NCBI GenBank assembly: GCA_008828725.1
Contig: MEHQ01000646.1
Coordinates: 508,960 to 572,959 of the forward strand
Length of the DNA stretch: 64,000 nucleotides
DNA from: Saccharina japonica
Taxonomy: Eukaryota > Sar > Phaeophyceae > Laminariales > Laminariaceae
Direction: 5' to 3'
Shown: positions 1 to 11,500 of the stretch, piece after piece
How the letters are laid out: the number at the start of each line of letters is the position of its first letter
Numbering within the stretch: position 1 is the first letter of the stretch
The notes under the pieces: generated by a model
The model's database searches: none
The model's input: only the letters and a program-made list of their open reading frames with translations
What the model was told of the DNA's origin: nothing
Made by a program: the position numbers and the translations under genes

Positions 1-29
1 ATCTCCCATTTCCCATCTCCTGCCTGCTA

Positions 30-250
30 TCTGCCACCCAAATTACTGCCCTGACAGGTGTGATGTAGAATGCTACTACTGTACTACATCGTCCCCGAGG
101 GCTCGTCCGCTGGAGATCGTCTCAAGCGTACCCTTCTAAAGCACCTAAAACGCCTAAAGCATATAAAACACGGATGGAGGGCATCTGAACCTCGGATAAA
201 ACCATGCCTGATCCCAGACCACAACGGGGATGCTCACACGAGTCGAGTCG
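30..250 (+). pseudogene. Decayed copy of the terminal exon of the WW/4-TM membrane protein gene
   Basis: The segment aligns by eye with 22250-22450, the last intron end, last exon and 3' flank of the membrane protein gene at 8412-22358. Shared landmarks are the CCATCTCC tract, ATTACTGCCC, the GGxTSGTCCGCTGGAGATCG core (encoding SAGDR) and flanking AAAGCACC. The copy is dead: the acceptor CAG has become CAA and an in-frame TAG follows GTGATG, so only the VPEGSSAGDRL part of the motif still reads. It probably marks the 3' end of a tandem paralogue whose body lies left of the window. It could instead be a dispersed exon fragment. Confidence 0.75.
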
Positions 251-2400
251 GGAAGCAGCGCCTGGGATACGGTTGTGATGGCGAGTGGAGTGTAGACGTC
301 GAAGTGTGAAAATTGTAAGGTAAATGTTGTACTGTAGTGAAAGCGGTGTACCGAACGTTTTGTTCGTATAATGGCATTGGTGTGTGTTGTAGATGTATCG
401 GGAATATATCTGGCTGCAAGCGGGGACCGAAAACCGTGACCCTAAAATATCCCATTTTAACCTGATCGGCATTGTTACATATTCCGCCAACAAGTTGCCC
501 AGTATTTGTTTTCGTAGACGGGAAGTGGGGAATCGCGAGCATAGACACACAACGCACACGCTTCAAGGCAAGCACGAGCGCATGCACCCTCTGCTGGAAA
601 GCAACTCCTACTTAGGTGGTTGCACGTAGAGTACGTATAGTTCTACTGTAGGCACTGTAGGCACTGTAGTACACTTGAGACAAGAGCTCACATATCCCCG
701 TTGCTATCGTGTATCGGATGCTCCTCTGTCCGGGTTAAGAAACCAAGGGCACAACAAGGAGGGGTTCCTGAGGAAACTTGGGGCTTTTGTCAAGAATGGT
801 CGTACTCGCCTATACGTAGTTTCGTTATTCAATACCTAGTATACTGTAGTCTGTCATCAACGAGGAAGCTTTGGGCGTATGTAATAGTGTATCGTAACCT
901 GGTATATATGTGGCTTGGGTAGTGCATCGTCAAGCAATTTTTGTGGCTCGTAGAGCGTATACGCGCATTATGCACTGCTGTAGTCTACTATAGCCTACTA
1001 CTTTTTCGGTTGTGTTTTGCGTTCTATAGTAGTATTGGTTTTGCTGTAGTGTTTAGCTTGGGCGACCTTCTGGACAAGCCGCGGCGATTGCTTCCACCCC
1101 CTAACCCCTACCCCCACCGCTTCCGGTAGTAATCATATTAAGACTACGGCCACGCATGCCAATGGGTACACCCCCGCCCGTTCATGATACTGTTTTGAGC
1201 CGCATGCAGGGGTGGGTCTTCTCACTGAGCGTCGGTTGCCATGTAATGAGCTAACCTACACTTCGCGTTTTTCGCGACGAACTGCAGTAGGCCATTTGCA
1301 GAAAAATGTGTAGCGCTGAATTTCCACAAACCCGAGTGTGGCGGTTCTTCCGGCAAGCTACCAGCACTGCCTGTGTGTTGTTGGTGTTGCAGAGTTTTGG
1401 TATTCTGTTTGGTACTTTGCCCTTTCGCAGCTAAACAGAACGGAGTTTTCTCGCCCCTTTGCTACGCTTCTTGACGATAACTAAACGTCCATGCACCCTG
1501 GGTTTCCGCGTTGCGGTGCTGTTCTCGTCACATGAGGATCAGGACCATTCCGACTTCGGTTTTCGGGCAATGCGTCATGAAACGAATGTCGAATATTTCG
1601 ATATCCAAGCCCCGCTTGTGCTGCTCGAGCCGAAATCACAACAGGCGAATTATACGACCTAGTGGTGGTAAACATCATATAATATCATATAATAATACTG
1701 ATAGTCTCGCGTCAATCGCCCTGCTCTCACTACTGTACACCAGCTTTCAACGGTGCAGACATCACAGTGGTAGCAACATGTGCGAGTTGCGTGCTGGCGG
1801 CGTGTACATTACGGACTAAAGTTGGCAGTATTTGGAATCTCTATGATATATTATCTTTGTGATACCAAACGACGGATCCAAGAAACATAGACAGGACGCG
1901 GGGCAGTGTTACCGCTGTGCATTAGGACCTGCAGTTCCTCCCGCCCTCCCCCGCCTATTGATGAGCGCAGGGACAGTGTGCTACGCTGTCAAACATCAAA
2001 CATGATGGAGAGTAACCCTCAAGAGAGCTGTGCAATTTTCGCGCGAAGGGAGGAACGCTTAGGGGCCCCTCTCGCAAGGGCGGGTGTCGTTCAAGATGTC
2101 ACCAACGCCTCCTTAAACCATTTACACCAGCTGAGATTGGTGCGATCAGATACCGCCGCAACGGTAGGTAGGGGGGTTGGTTCGCGTACAGTAGGGTTAG
2201 GGTTAAGCCGCTCTAGGTCACTCGAACGAGTCACTACTCTATTGCTGTGCCGTGTTGATCCTTACCGCCTGTTTTCTTCGCAATTTTCCCCGCCATGGGA
2301 TGTTTGATTGTTTCTTACGCTGCGCCGAACAAAACATAATCAACTCCAAGTTTGAGTTGGGTTCAGAGATGCTCACTTGAGTGGCCTAAACGTGGTATGC
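251..2400. other. No gene recognised
   Basis: Only short open frames without family features are present. TACTGTA-type odd palindromes occur (for example 77-84, 318-326, 642-650, 840-847), and there is a telomere-like GGGTTAGGGTTA tract near 2192-2206. Nothing else could be supported. Confidence 0.5.
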
Positions 2401-2414
2401 ATATGTTATGTATA

Positions 2415-2540
2415 TGTATATTGATATTGGTATTGATATTGACATTGATATTGATATTGATATTGATATTGATACTGATATTGATATTGATATTGATATT
2501 GATATTGATATTGATATTGATATTGATATTGATATTGATA
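2415..2540. repeat. (TATTGA)n hexanucleotide microsatellite
   Basis: About 20 copies of a TATTGA/TGATAT hexamer, with occasional GACATTGA or GATACTGA variants towards the left. The period is a multiple of three, so several frames are open on both strands (IDID-, YQYQ- and SISI-type peptides). These are not taken as genes. Confidence 0.95.
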
Positions 2541-2545
2541 ATGAG

Positions 2546-4549
2546 GGTGCCGCCCTTGCCGCAGCACACGTAAACAAATATTGAAACCACCTGGTCGTGT
2601 GTAGCCTGTGGTGCACAACATGAAGGAATATTATTTCCGCTTGCCAGGTACTTGCTATGCCCCCGTCGGGTTCGAGATTTACACGAGAGACCTGGGAGAT
2701 ATAGAGAGTTCCTCATCGTGGGATGAAAGGTCCGATGCATGGGTGCAAACAACTGTCGAGGGGATGTGTAGGCGGAGACCAGGCCTTGCTCCAGCCGGAT
2801 AGTAGCACACCCGCTGTGGCTGGGAAATACTCCAAGTTGATTGAGCCGCGAATACCCTTAGCCATGCAGGGTGCCTAAATAGCTACCTGAGGAAGATCTA
2901 CTATCATGCTTCGTCCAGTAGTGGATACCAGACATTCAAGGTGTTTTTTATTTGGACAGAGGAGGCGGGTAAGGAAACGGGACCGGGGTTACAGCAATGT
3001 TATCTTCGGAGAGAAAAGACAATCGATACTGGACCGATGGTGTGCCTCGCTCTGTCTTACAATCAGTTTCTGCTTCCCCTCCGAGACCCAAGGGTAAGGA
3101 GGTGTAATATATTTGGTATCTGTTTGACACATGGGTCACAGGGTGATGACTTTAGGCAGGTCATCTTTTTTTTTTCTGTTCCTAACGGGGTTAAGGTCAC
3201 ATAAGAAAGGCACTGGGCTCGCACCAAGCAGCGCCAATTGTATCGGGGGAGGTGGGTTGTTTCTGTCCTCGTTTTTCTGGAAACAGGATCTATCCGTGGT
3301 TTTAATACTTCAGAAAATAGAGGTTCAGCCACCAAGAATGTATCGTCTGCACAGCTATGATACCTGCCGATATAGTTCCACGCATACCTGGTGTGTATAC
3401 AGTACTGTAGGTGGTGGTATCATAACATACGGCATTACCCGTCTCCAGGTGGTGGCAGGCAACGGCAAACGTAACCACGGCTTGAGCTGGAAAGTACAAG
3501 TGGCCACTCAACAACACCCACATGACACTACACAACGCCATTCAACAATATACAAACAATCGAAGCAGCTCAAATAGATAAATGTGCTGCCTCATGTTTG
3601 ACATGGGGGTCGGTGTCCGACTCTAGGTGGGCTCGAAAACCAAAAGTAAAAGTATTATCTCCGCCTTAATCTCATGCCTTACTCTCATGCAGCCGAAGGC
3701 GCGAGAGCGTGAATTGGCCAAGTTGACATGGAAATCGACGAGCGATGGGAATGCTGAATGGTATCCCTGCCTGCATAGCGTTAGAATAACCATTACGTAA
3801 AATGCTTGCACCGGAAATACATAAGAGAGTGGACAGACACAGGTGACGACGCCGTGTCCAGAGTATCATTCAGTGAGCAAAGCTGTCCTGCTCATCTTGC
3901 GAGGTAATCTGGAAAACAAATCAGCAAATACAAAAGAAAGATGCGTACAGCCTGGTTCAAGGAGAACTCCCCACATTGCGCGCGACACGAATGCCGCATG
4001 GAATACCTACTTAAATATCACGTACTTTCGCGTCACACTGACCGTAATGAGACCTTAATGAATAGCGGACAAGTCAACAACAGTCAGGCGTTTCCGTAGT
4101 ATTTTCCCCCTCTTTACGTTTCTGAATGAACGGGTCCCAGGCAAACCAAGGTATACCTGCCTGTAAAATGTGCCGCGCACATACAGTAGTCGAACAACGT
4201 TTGACTGCGTGGGACCAAGATGAAGTAATATTTAAAGCGAAAACAAACTACAGTAATTATATACTGATACAAAGTAGTTACGAGGGAACGCCGTACAAGT
4301 CGGGCTTTAACCGCCAAAGGTCAAAACGTTCACGCCAGTTTTGAAAGATCCACTGTGGTATATCCTCAACGTTTGCTCCACGTGTTTTGTGAGCCCCTGT
4401 CGACCCGTCAACGAAGGGGGTGTGTGCCTACGTTTTCGCCAGAAGTTTGGGATTCGTTAAGGCCAAAAAACTAGAAACACACACAACGAAATATCGGGCG
4501 AAAAAATAGCAGAACCCACCTTTGGTTAACGGGTCGACAGGTGATATTC
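2546..4549. other. No gene recognised
   Basis: The frames are short and lack signal peptides, domains or convincing splice-bounded coding runs. A 'TACCTGG' and several 'ACTGTAG' motifs occur. No RNA gene seen. Confidence 0.45.
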
Positions 4550-5190
4550 GGGTGGGACAACCCATGCGACGACCCATGAAATTCTCCATCGCATGGAACG
4601 TTCCGCGGGATGTCCCATGGGCACGATAATCCCATGGCATGTCCCATGGCTCGACCCATGGGACTTTACATGGAAACCATAACCCTATGGGACGTCCCAT
4701 GGGAATACCTAATCCAATTTGACTTAGGTTTAGGGTTTATGGACATCCTATGGGATTGTGGTTACCCTCAGGCCGTGCCATACAGAACTTCAACAATGCC
4801 ATGGGACATGCCATATGTTTCATCCATGGGGCATTCCAGGGGGCGTCCCATAGGTCGTTCCATAGGATGTTCCATGGGACGTCTCGTGGGCCATCTTATG
4901 GGATCGATGGGTTAACCCATGACTTCATTTCATGGGCCTTTCCTTGCGATGACCCGTGCGTAATCCCATGGTTTGCCGACGGCGCACCAAAGGTTGCCCT
5001 GTGGCTCGTCCCATGGGGAGACCCGTGGCATGGGCATTGTCCATAGGACGCCCCATGCGACAACCTGTGGGATTATGTTGTACCCATGGGACAACCCGTG
5101 GGGTGGTATTGTAACCATGGGACGACCCATGGGGTGGTATTCTAATCCTGGGACGACACATGGGACGACCCATGAGAATGGGTTGTCGCA
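4550..5190. repeat. Degenerate 12-bp palindromic satellite (CCCATGGGACGW), block A
   Basis: The unit is about 12 bp, centred on the self-complementary CCCATGGG (NcoI-type core) followed by ACG/ATG/TTG spacers, repeated with substitutions over roughly 640 bp. Because 12 is a multiple of three, every frame tends to stay open and encodes tetrapeptide runs (MGxP on one strand, SHGTTYGT-like on the other). Start codons occur in every unit. I read this as repeat DNA, not protein, because the frames break repeatedly and no exon signals stand out. A second block lies at 5880-6500 beyond a SINE. Confidence 0.9.
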
Positions 5191-5475
5191 CCAACGTGAT
5201 TTCAATTAGGGTTCGACTTTTTTTATCCCCTTTTGTTTGCAGTTGACCGTTCACTGTTTTGCGCTCCTTTTTAGGCATTCGACGAGGTTTTACCGTTTTC
5301 GGTTCGCTCTTCGCGCTCACGGCCTGTGGCGGCTGCTGCGAAGGGCGGATGATATTTCTGCATCCTTTCGGTGGGAGTAGGGCGCCAAATGAGATCAGGT
5401 CCGGGTGGAATCAGGAGAGTGTTGGATTAGTTAATTTCCTAGAAATCATTTTTCAGAGCTCCTCTAGAAATGACT

Positions 5476-5824
5476 AGTTTTGTTTTTCCCCCCATCCAAT
5501 TGATTACCTTCGCACTTCTGTCTTTGTCCCTCCTCGTAGTCGTAACTAAGATCTGGGGTCACAAACCAGGCTCCCTCTCCCTCCTCCCCTACTACGGTTC
5601 TTGCCTTGATTTTTATCGCGCAGAGGGTTCAGCCTTCCGAACGCTCGTCGATCTTCATTGAATTTTGCTATCTCACGCTCTCGCGCTTTCCGCTAGTCTA
5701 TATATATTTGTTTTTGCGAGAAAAAGTCCCTATTAATAGGAGCATGCACTCGGGGGGGCTCGAACTCACGATCTTGACTCCAACATGCTTCGTGGTGTAC
5801 CTGCTAGCCCACCGGGGCAACCGC
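5476..5824 (-). mobile_element. tRNA-derived SINE, copy 1
   Basis: On the minus strand the element begins with a tRNA-like head: a CCCCGGTGGGCTAGCAGGT stretch resembles a pol III A box, and GTGAGTTCGAGCCC resembles a B box about 50 bases later. It continues through a body shared with the copies at 9129, 32079 and 43321 (GTCGTAACT..GATC.GGGGTCACAAA, read on plus) and ends in an A-rich tail (T-rich on plus near 5480). It interrupts the region between two satellite blocks. Confidence 0.8.
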
Positions 5825-5879
5825 AGGTGGGAAATTGCGCCTAGGGGATGTTTTACATGTTATGAGATACAATGCTTGA

Positions 5880-6510
5880 CGTCCGATGGGACGGTATATT
5901 GCATGCATGAGATGCACCATGAACCGTCCCGTGGAATGCCTTACCCGCCATGGGTTGTCCCGTGATTTTCCCCATGGGACGCAACCCATTGACATTTCAT
6001 GCTGTGAGGCGTCCCATAAGACGGCCCATGGGACATCTAATTCGGATGTCCAATAGGTCGTTTCATGAGACTCGTGGAGCGGCCTATGGGATGTCCCATG
6101 ATAACTCCTGTATGGTGATCCATACGTAATCTCATGTGTCCCATAGTATGACCCCTGGGACGACCTATGGGACCTCCCATGGGACCGCCTACGGGGCATC
6201 CCATGGGTACACCCAGAGGGCCCATGGGATGACCTATGGGAAGACCCATGGCAAGATCTATGGGACTATTCATGGGACTACCCATGGGACGTCCCATGCA
6301 ATGGCCCATGGAAGGACCCGTGGGTTGTCCCATGGGTTATCCCATAGATTGTCCCATTGGTAGTCCCATGCGATCAAAATCCCATGTGCCATACCATAGG
6401 TTGTCCCATTGGTAGTCCTATGGAATCAGAATCCCATGGGTGGTCCCATGGGATCAATCCCATGGGACATCCCGTGGGTTGGCCCACATGGGACGTTCCA
6501 TGATAATCTA
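5880..6510. repeat. Degenerate 12-bp palindromic satellite, block B
   Basis: Same CCCATGGG-centred unit as block A, best preserved between 6150 and 6440, where units such as TCCCATGGGTTA follow each other at exact 12-bp steps. The minus frame reads MGxPMGxP-type tetrapeptides for about 98 codons, a by-product of the period. It runs almost directly into the foldback element at 6522. Confidence 0.9.
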
Positions 6511-6521
6511 AGATATACATG

Positions 6522-7312
6522 TACAGTAGTAACCATCTGAGAACGGTACTTTTTTTTTGTGGGTTCTGCCGATGGCTGTACTGAAAGAACCAAGGCGACA
6601 ATTCACACGCCGGTTGTGTCCAACAATGCCCTGAGTGAAAATGAAAATTCGCGTTCGCGTCGATTTTTATATTTTTCAGTTTTGCTTTAGTTATAGCCTT
6701 GAAATGCTATTTTTGGTAAGGATTTCAAATGGTCAATTTTCAATATATTTATTTTCGGCTGGCTCAGGAAACCACATTCTAGACCCGATATTGAAAATGT
6801 GTTCCCGGAGGATTGTGGTGACAAGCTATACGATCATCATACAAGTTGTATTGTAGTAAAATATCCATTTTTGATGGCGCTGAAAATTTTTCCGTTTTCG
6901 GTTTTTTTCCTTACTGACAGTAAGGAATTAACCCCAAAACGGAAAAATTTTCAGCGCCATCAAAAATGGATAGTTTACTGCAATACAACTTGTATGATGA
7001 TCGTATAGCTAATCACCACAATCCTCCGGGAACACATTTTCAATATCGGGTCTATAATATGGTTTCCTGAGCCAGCCGAAATTAAATATATTGAAAATTG
7101 GCCATTTGCAATCCTTACCAAAAATAGCCTTTCAAGGCTATAACTAAAGCAAAACTGAAAAATATAAAAATCGACGCGAACGCGAATTTTCATTTTCACT
7201 CAGGGCATTGTTGGACACAACCGGCGTGTGAATTGTCGCCTTGGTTCTTTCAATACAGCCATCGGCAGAACCCACAAAAAAAAAGTACCGTTCTCAGATG
7301 GTTACTACTGTA
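6522..7312. mobile_element. Foldback element: 791-bp near-perfect inverted repeat
   Basis: The left arm (from 6522, TACAGTAGTAACCATCTGAG) is the reverse complement of the right arm (ending 7312), with the symmetry centre at 6917 inside CCTTACTGACAGTAAGG. Arms are about 395 bp and differ at only a few bases. There is no loop to speak of and no transposase frame. Paired mirror-image frames (73-74 aa) occur on opposite strands simply because of the symmetry. It resembles a foldback/MITE-type element or a recent palindromic duplication. The ends carry TACAGTA/TACTGTA. Confidence 0.9.
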
Positions 7313-8411
7313 GTTCATACGTCGACAGGGGGCCCACAGAACACGTGTGCATCGTTCATGATACATCTGCAACACACGGCGTAGACATCCTCGCCTATCT
7401 TTGTATTTCATATATGTTGAACCCGCTCGTATCATAAACTGTGCGCATCAATATAGCAATGTTAACTAGATATGACATATGACTCTTTGAGCCGTTGGTT
7501 TGAGCTGTCTCGCCTTCTATTAACACGGATTGTATAATATATATGATGTCCAGCACAAAGATATCCTGCTCGTATTTAATAGCGCGTGTGTGCTGGATCT
7601 GGGACAACAACGGCGTTACAATACTACACCACACCTATTATATCGCCGAATAGGATACTGCTGTACAGGGTATCACACCAGGGACTGTAAAGCACAACTT
7701 TTGTTACAGCAGTGCGGAAAGGCTAAACGATAACATTATCCATCAACGGAACAACAAACGCCTGGTGTTGTGGTGTACTACTGCAAAGTACATAGCAGTG
7801 CAACATCAACGAGTCGTTACTATGATATGGTGCGGTTGCTTGATCCGGCTGGTTGACCAGCCCTCTTATTTTTCAACAACAGACAATGGCGGAGCATACA
7901 CACATTCTGCCAGGTTTTCCCCCGAACACTGGGTACTTTTGTACTGCACGAGTACTCATAAAAGGCGCAATGGGCTTCTTGAAGCCGACACTGCTGCTGC
8001 TGTTGCTATTGAGGTTGTACGTACCCGTATAGCAATGAAGTTACCAACGGTGTCGGAACTACTATACGTATTCGTACGTATTGAATACTCGTAATCTACA
8101 ATTGCCACAGTACTGTACCTGTGTACTACGAACGGTATTTCTACTCACCTCACTTCTGCCGTTCCCGAGTCTATGAAACGGCCGAAAAATGTTTGAATCG
8201 TAACATAAAACACCCAAAACAAATAATAAAGCAACAGACGAGAGCACGCATATTTGACACACTTCTTCATGTTGATTTGGAGGTAAAAGTTACTACTATT
8301 ACTGTAGTGCGAGGTTCGAAGCGGAAGAGCAGCCACTTCGATGCTGCGTGGTGTGGCTAGTGCAGCTTGTGGTAAAGCTTGTGTACGGGATAAACCGGGT
8401 TTGTTCGAGCC
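7313..8411. other. Upstream region of the membrane protein gene; no gene recognised
   Basis: No family was recognised in any frame. The last few hundred bases should contain the promoter and 5' leader of the gene starting at 8412, but I see no clear TATA-type element that I would defend. TACTGTA-type motifs are present near 7303, 8106 and 8300. Confidence 0.35.
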
Positions 8412-8570
8412 ATGTTTGGCGGTACGAAGAAAGTAGGCCCGGATTTGCCGCCCCCAGGCTCTCCTCTCAGCGTCAGGGCGGACGATCAACAGCGGGGGAA
8501 TGCGACGTATATCGATGTGAGTACTCTACAAAGGTTTGTCCAAGGCATCCCTATCGTATCCTCGCAAACG
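8412..8570 (+). CDS. Membrane protein gene, exon 1 (N-terminus)
   Basis: An ATG in context GCCATGT opens 53 codons (MFGGTKKVGPDLPPPGSPL...IVSSQT) and ends exactly at a strong ACG|GTAAGG donor, phase 0. The Pro-rich start and later DVSTLQRF segment have no signal peptide. The assignment to this gene rests on position, phase and the absence of another recipient. A decayed duplicate follows at 8591. Confidence 0.55.
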
Positions 8571-11500
8571 GTAAGGGTTAACGTACAGTAGGACGGACGA
8601 CCAACAACGGGGGAATACGACGTATGTCGATGTGAGTAATTTACAAGAGCTTGTATATACAAGGCATCGCTATCGTATCCTCGCAAACGGTTAGGGTTAA
8701 CGTGCCGTATACCGGGAATCATTATTGTATGTACTTGTACCTTGTAAGAGGTTCTGTGCTTGTGGTAAGCCGCTGCCTGCGAAACCAAAAGTTCACCTGG
8801 TCGTATACCTGGTACTGGTATATGATGTGCCGTACAAGTATCTTTGCTACCTGGTTTGTATGAGTAGGCGACTTCCAGATAATCCGGAGCCATATCTTCG
8901 GAATTAATGGATATTACTGTAGGTATTATACCGATAGCTACTGTACATACAGTAGCACTCGGGCCCAGTCTATAGAGCTACTCGTATTGCTTGCGTTGGT
9001 AAGGCATATAACGTGGCCTCGCAAGGGTTAGGCTAGGCTGCTACTGCAAGCGGAACTCATGTACGTGGCAGTATCAAACTATCTGGTATAATTTATACGT
9101 AGTGGATATTTTCCAACATGCACGGACGTTTTTTTTTTTTCTATCCCATTTATTATCTTCGCACTTCTGTCTTTCTCCCTCCCTATAATAGTCGTAACTC
9201 AGATCTGGGGTCACAAAGTAGGCTCCTCTTCCTCCTCCCCCACTACGGTTCTTGCCTTGATTTTTATCGCCCAGAGGGTTCAGCCTTCCCAACGCTCGTC
9301 GTTTTCATCGGATATTGCTAACTCACGCTCTCGCGCTTTCCGCTAGTCAAGATATTTTTGCGAGAAGAAGTCCCTACGAACATGCACTCGGGGGGGCTCG
9401 AACTCGCGACCTTGACGCTATCAGGCTTCGTGGTTACCTGCTAGCCCACCGGGGCGACCGGCTGACGTTGCATGGTTTATACCTACAGTAGGTCGTAATT
9501 CTTATTTTAATTTTTGTTGCAGTATAATTCCTTCTGTACTCTCCACTCTATACGAGCTAGTGGCAATCTAGCCGCGTATCGGTACAGTAGACCTACAGCA
9601 GTAGCTCTCCGTGATACTGTAATACAGCAGCAGCAGCAGTCATTCCACTACTGTAGTGCTGCACTGTGTACAGCCAGTATTGTACTGTACAGCCGGAAAT
9701 TAATTAGGAGTGGTGGTGTAAGCCCTAACACGCTGTTCGCCGCAGACCAATGCCAACTACACTATAGGAGAGGCGTTGATTGCTTGACCATCGACTCCAC
9801 ACTCACGCTGTGGTGCAGTGGAACCAGCTTCAGGCGCTCTTACAGGCAGAGCATCACCATCATGGCGGGGCTACTGTACGTACGTATTTACGGCACCTGA
9901 AATGTACTACAGGCAGTACGCTCGTCGTTTTCTTCTTCGGAACCCCCCCCCAAGCCATGCGGTCTTTGGTATCTGCCGATGGGTGCGTGTAGACCTCGTG
10001 CGGGCTGGCGTCGTTACTACGGGACACAAGAGGTTTAACTTCCCGGAGAGCAACGCGTGTCCTAACCGTTACTGCTGTAGTACAGCTAACATCTATGAGT
10101 TCTTGCGTGTGCCAGACAGAATGCTCGTTTCTAGACGAGTAACTGCTGACGGCGTTTTGTCACCACGCATGCAAGATACACCTAAGCGGCGTAACGCCTA
10201 CTTTACTTGACCCTGGGTTGGCTATATTAATAGCACGGAGAAGCCAGTTTTGTTATATTCCTACAGTACAGTAGCATAATGCTAATGGAACGCATTCCGT
10301 TTGCGTTTGCGTCTATTAATAGGTGGAGGACGTGGAGAAGGTCCAAAGACAGCGCATCGTGGCCATGCTGCTGAAGGGAGACATCTACGGTTTGCCCGGA
10401 TCAGAGGGAACGGTGAGGGGCACTACAGTACACGTACCACACCCACCCCAGACAGGAGCTCGTTGTTGTTTTGTCCCGATCTTTCGTATTTGGTGGCTCT
10501 TTCCCATGCACAGCACGCAGTAGTCGTAGTACAGTAGTATATGCTGTTCGTACTGCACTGCAGGTGGTCCGGTTGTAGTAGGGTACTGTACAATAGTAGT
10601 AGCTGCACGTACTGTACTGTAGTATAGCCACGGATATTAGCATCGCGTGTACGGCGGTAGCTTCAGGAAAAAACCCCATTCAGTGAATGACGGAGCTTCT
10701 ATATACGCATGTATGTATTTCTACAGTACGCAACGTACATGTTGACGAGACTGGATGGAGCACCGCGTTCCAGTATCACTTTGCAAGGGAAGGAACCAAT
10801 TCGAGATCTCGATGCGCATTTCTCTTTAAAGTATCTTGCTCCACGTGCCCTGCCTGCCCCCGACTGTCCGTTGGAGCTTAACATTATTCGTACACATCCA
10901 ACCACTGTAGTGTTCGACGAACAGTCTTTGGCGTTCGTCGGGACCACAGCAAGCAACGTGGTTCACTCTTGGCTTTTGATCGATTGGTCGAGGCAGCTAT
11001 ATACACAACGGCAAGCTTGTACCGCTACCCCGCCCGGCTAGACCGCCTCTGCTTTCACCCCCCTTGTAGCTACCGATGAGCCCGCATCCCTATTTCGTGT
11101 GGACTCCTGCACGGATTGCATAATCTAAGCCACGATTGTCGACATGAGCCTTTTTCCAGCCGATTATTTTTCGTTCTGCATAGGGGCTGCGTGTGCGACC
11201 CATCGTTAAATGCCGTTTTCGCGCTTCCATTTTCCGGTTCGCAGAGGTGGAGTAACTTCCGCGAGTGGGCGAAGAACCAGCACCCCGTACTGAGCATGTT
11301 CATGGCGCACGAGCTTCACCCCTTCAGCAAAGCCGAGCGGTTCAGCGTGATGATGTGCTATCTGTGCTGGGCCTTCTTCATCACCGTTCTCTTCGAAGCG
11401 GTAAAATAAACACGGACGAACGTGTATCTACTCGTAAAAACCCAAAACCTTCTTATAACAAAAGGGAAGAGTCGATATGTATGATGTCAAGTGACGAACA

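Noticed and set aside
2352-2621. Overlapping Ile/Asp/Gln/Ser repetitive frames
   Set aside because: Translation of a (TATTGA)n microsatellite on both strands.
4610-6363. Several 75-131 codon frames in the CCCATGGG satellite
   Set aside because: The 12-bp period keeps frames open. Start codons come from the repeat, and there are no exon borders or conserved ends.
9361-9460. Genuine tRNA gene
   Set aside because: A- and B-box-like sequences are present, but acceptor and anticodon stems do not pair well, and the same head recurs with a fixed downstream body and A-rich tail, so it is a SINE head.
10709-11041. 110-codon plus frame between exons 3 and 4 of the membrane protein gene
   Set aside because: No recognisable domain, no phase-compatible splice borders that keep the neighbouring exons in frame, and exons 3 and 4 join directly in phase 0.
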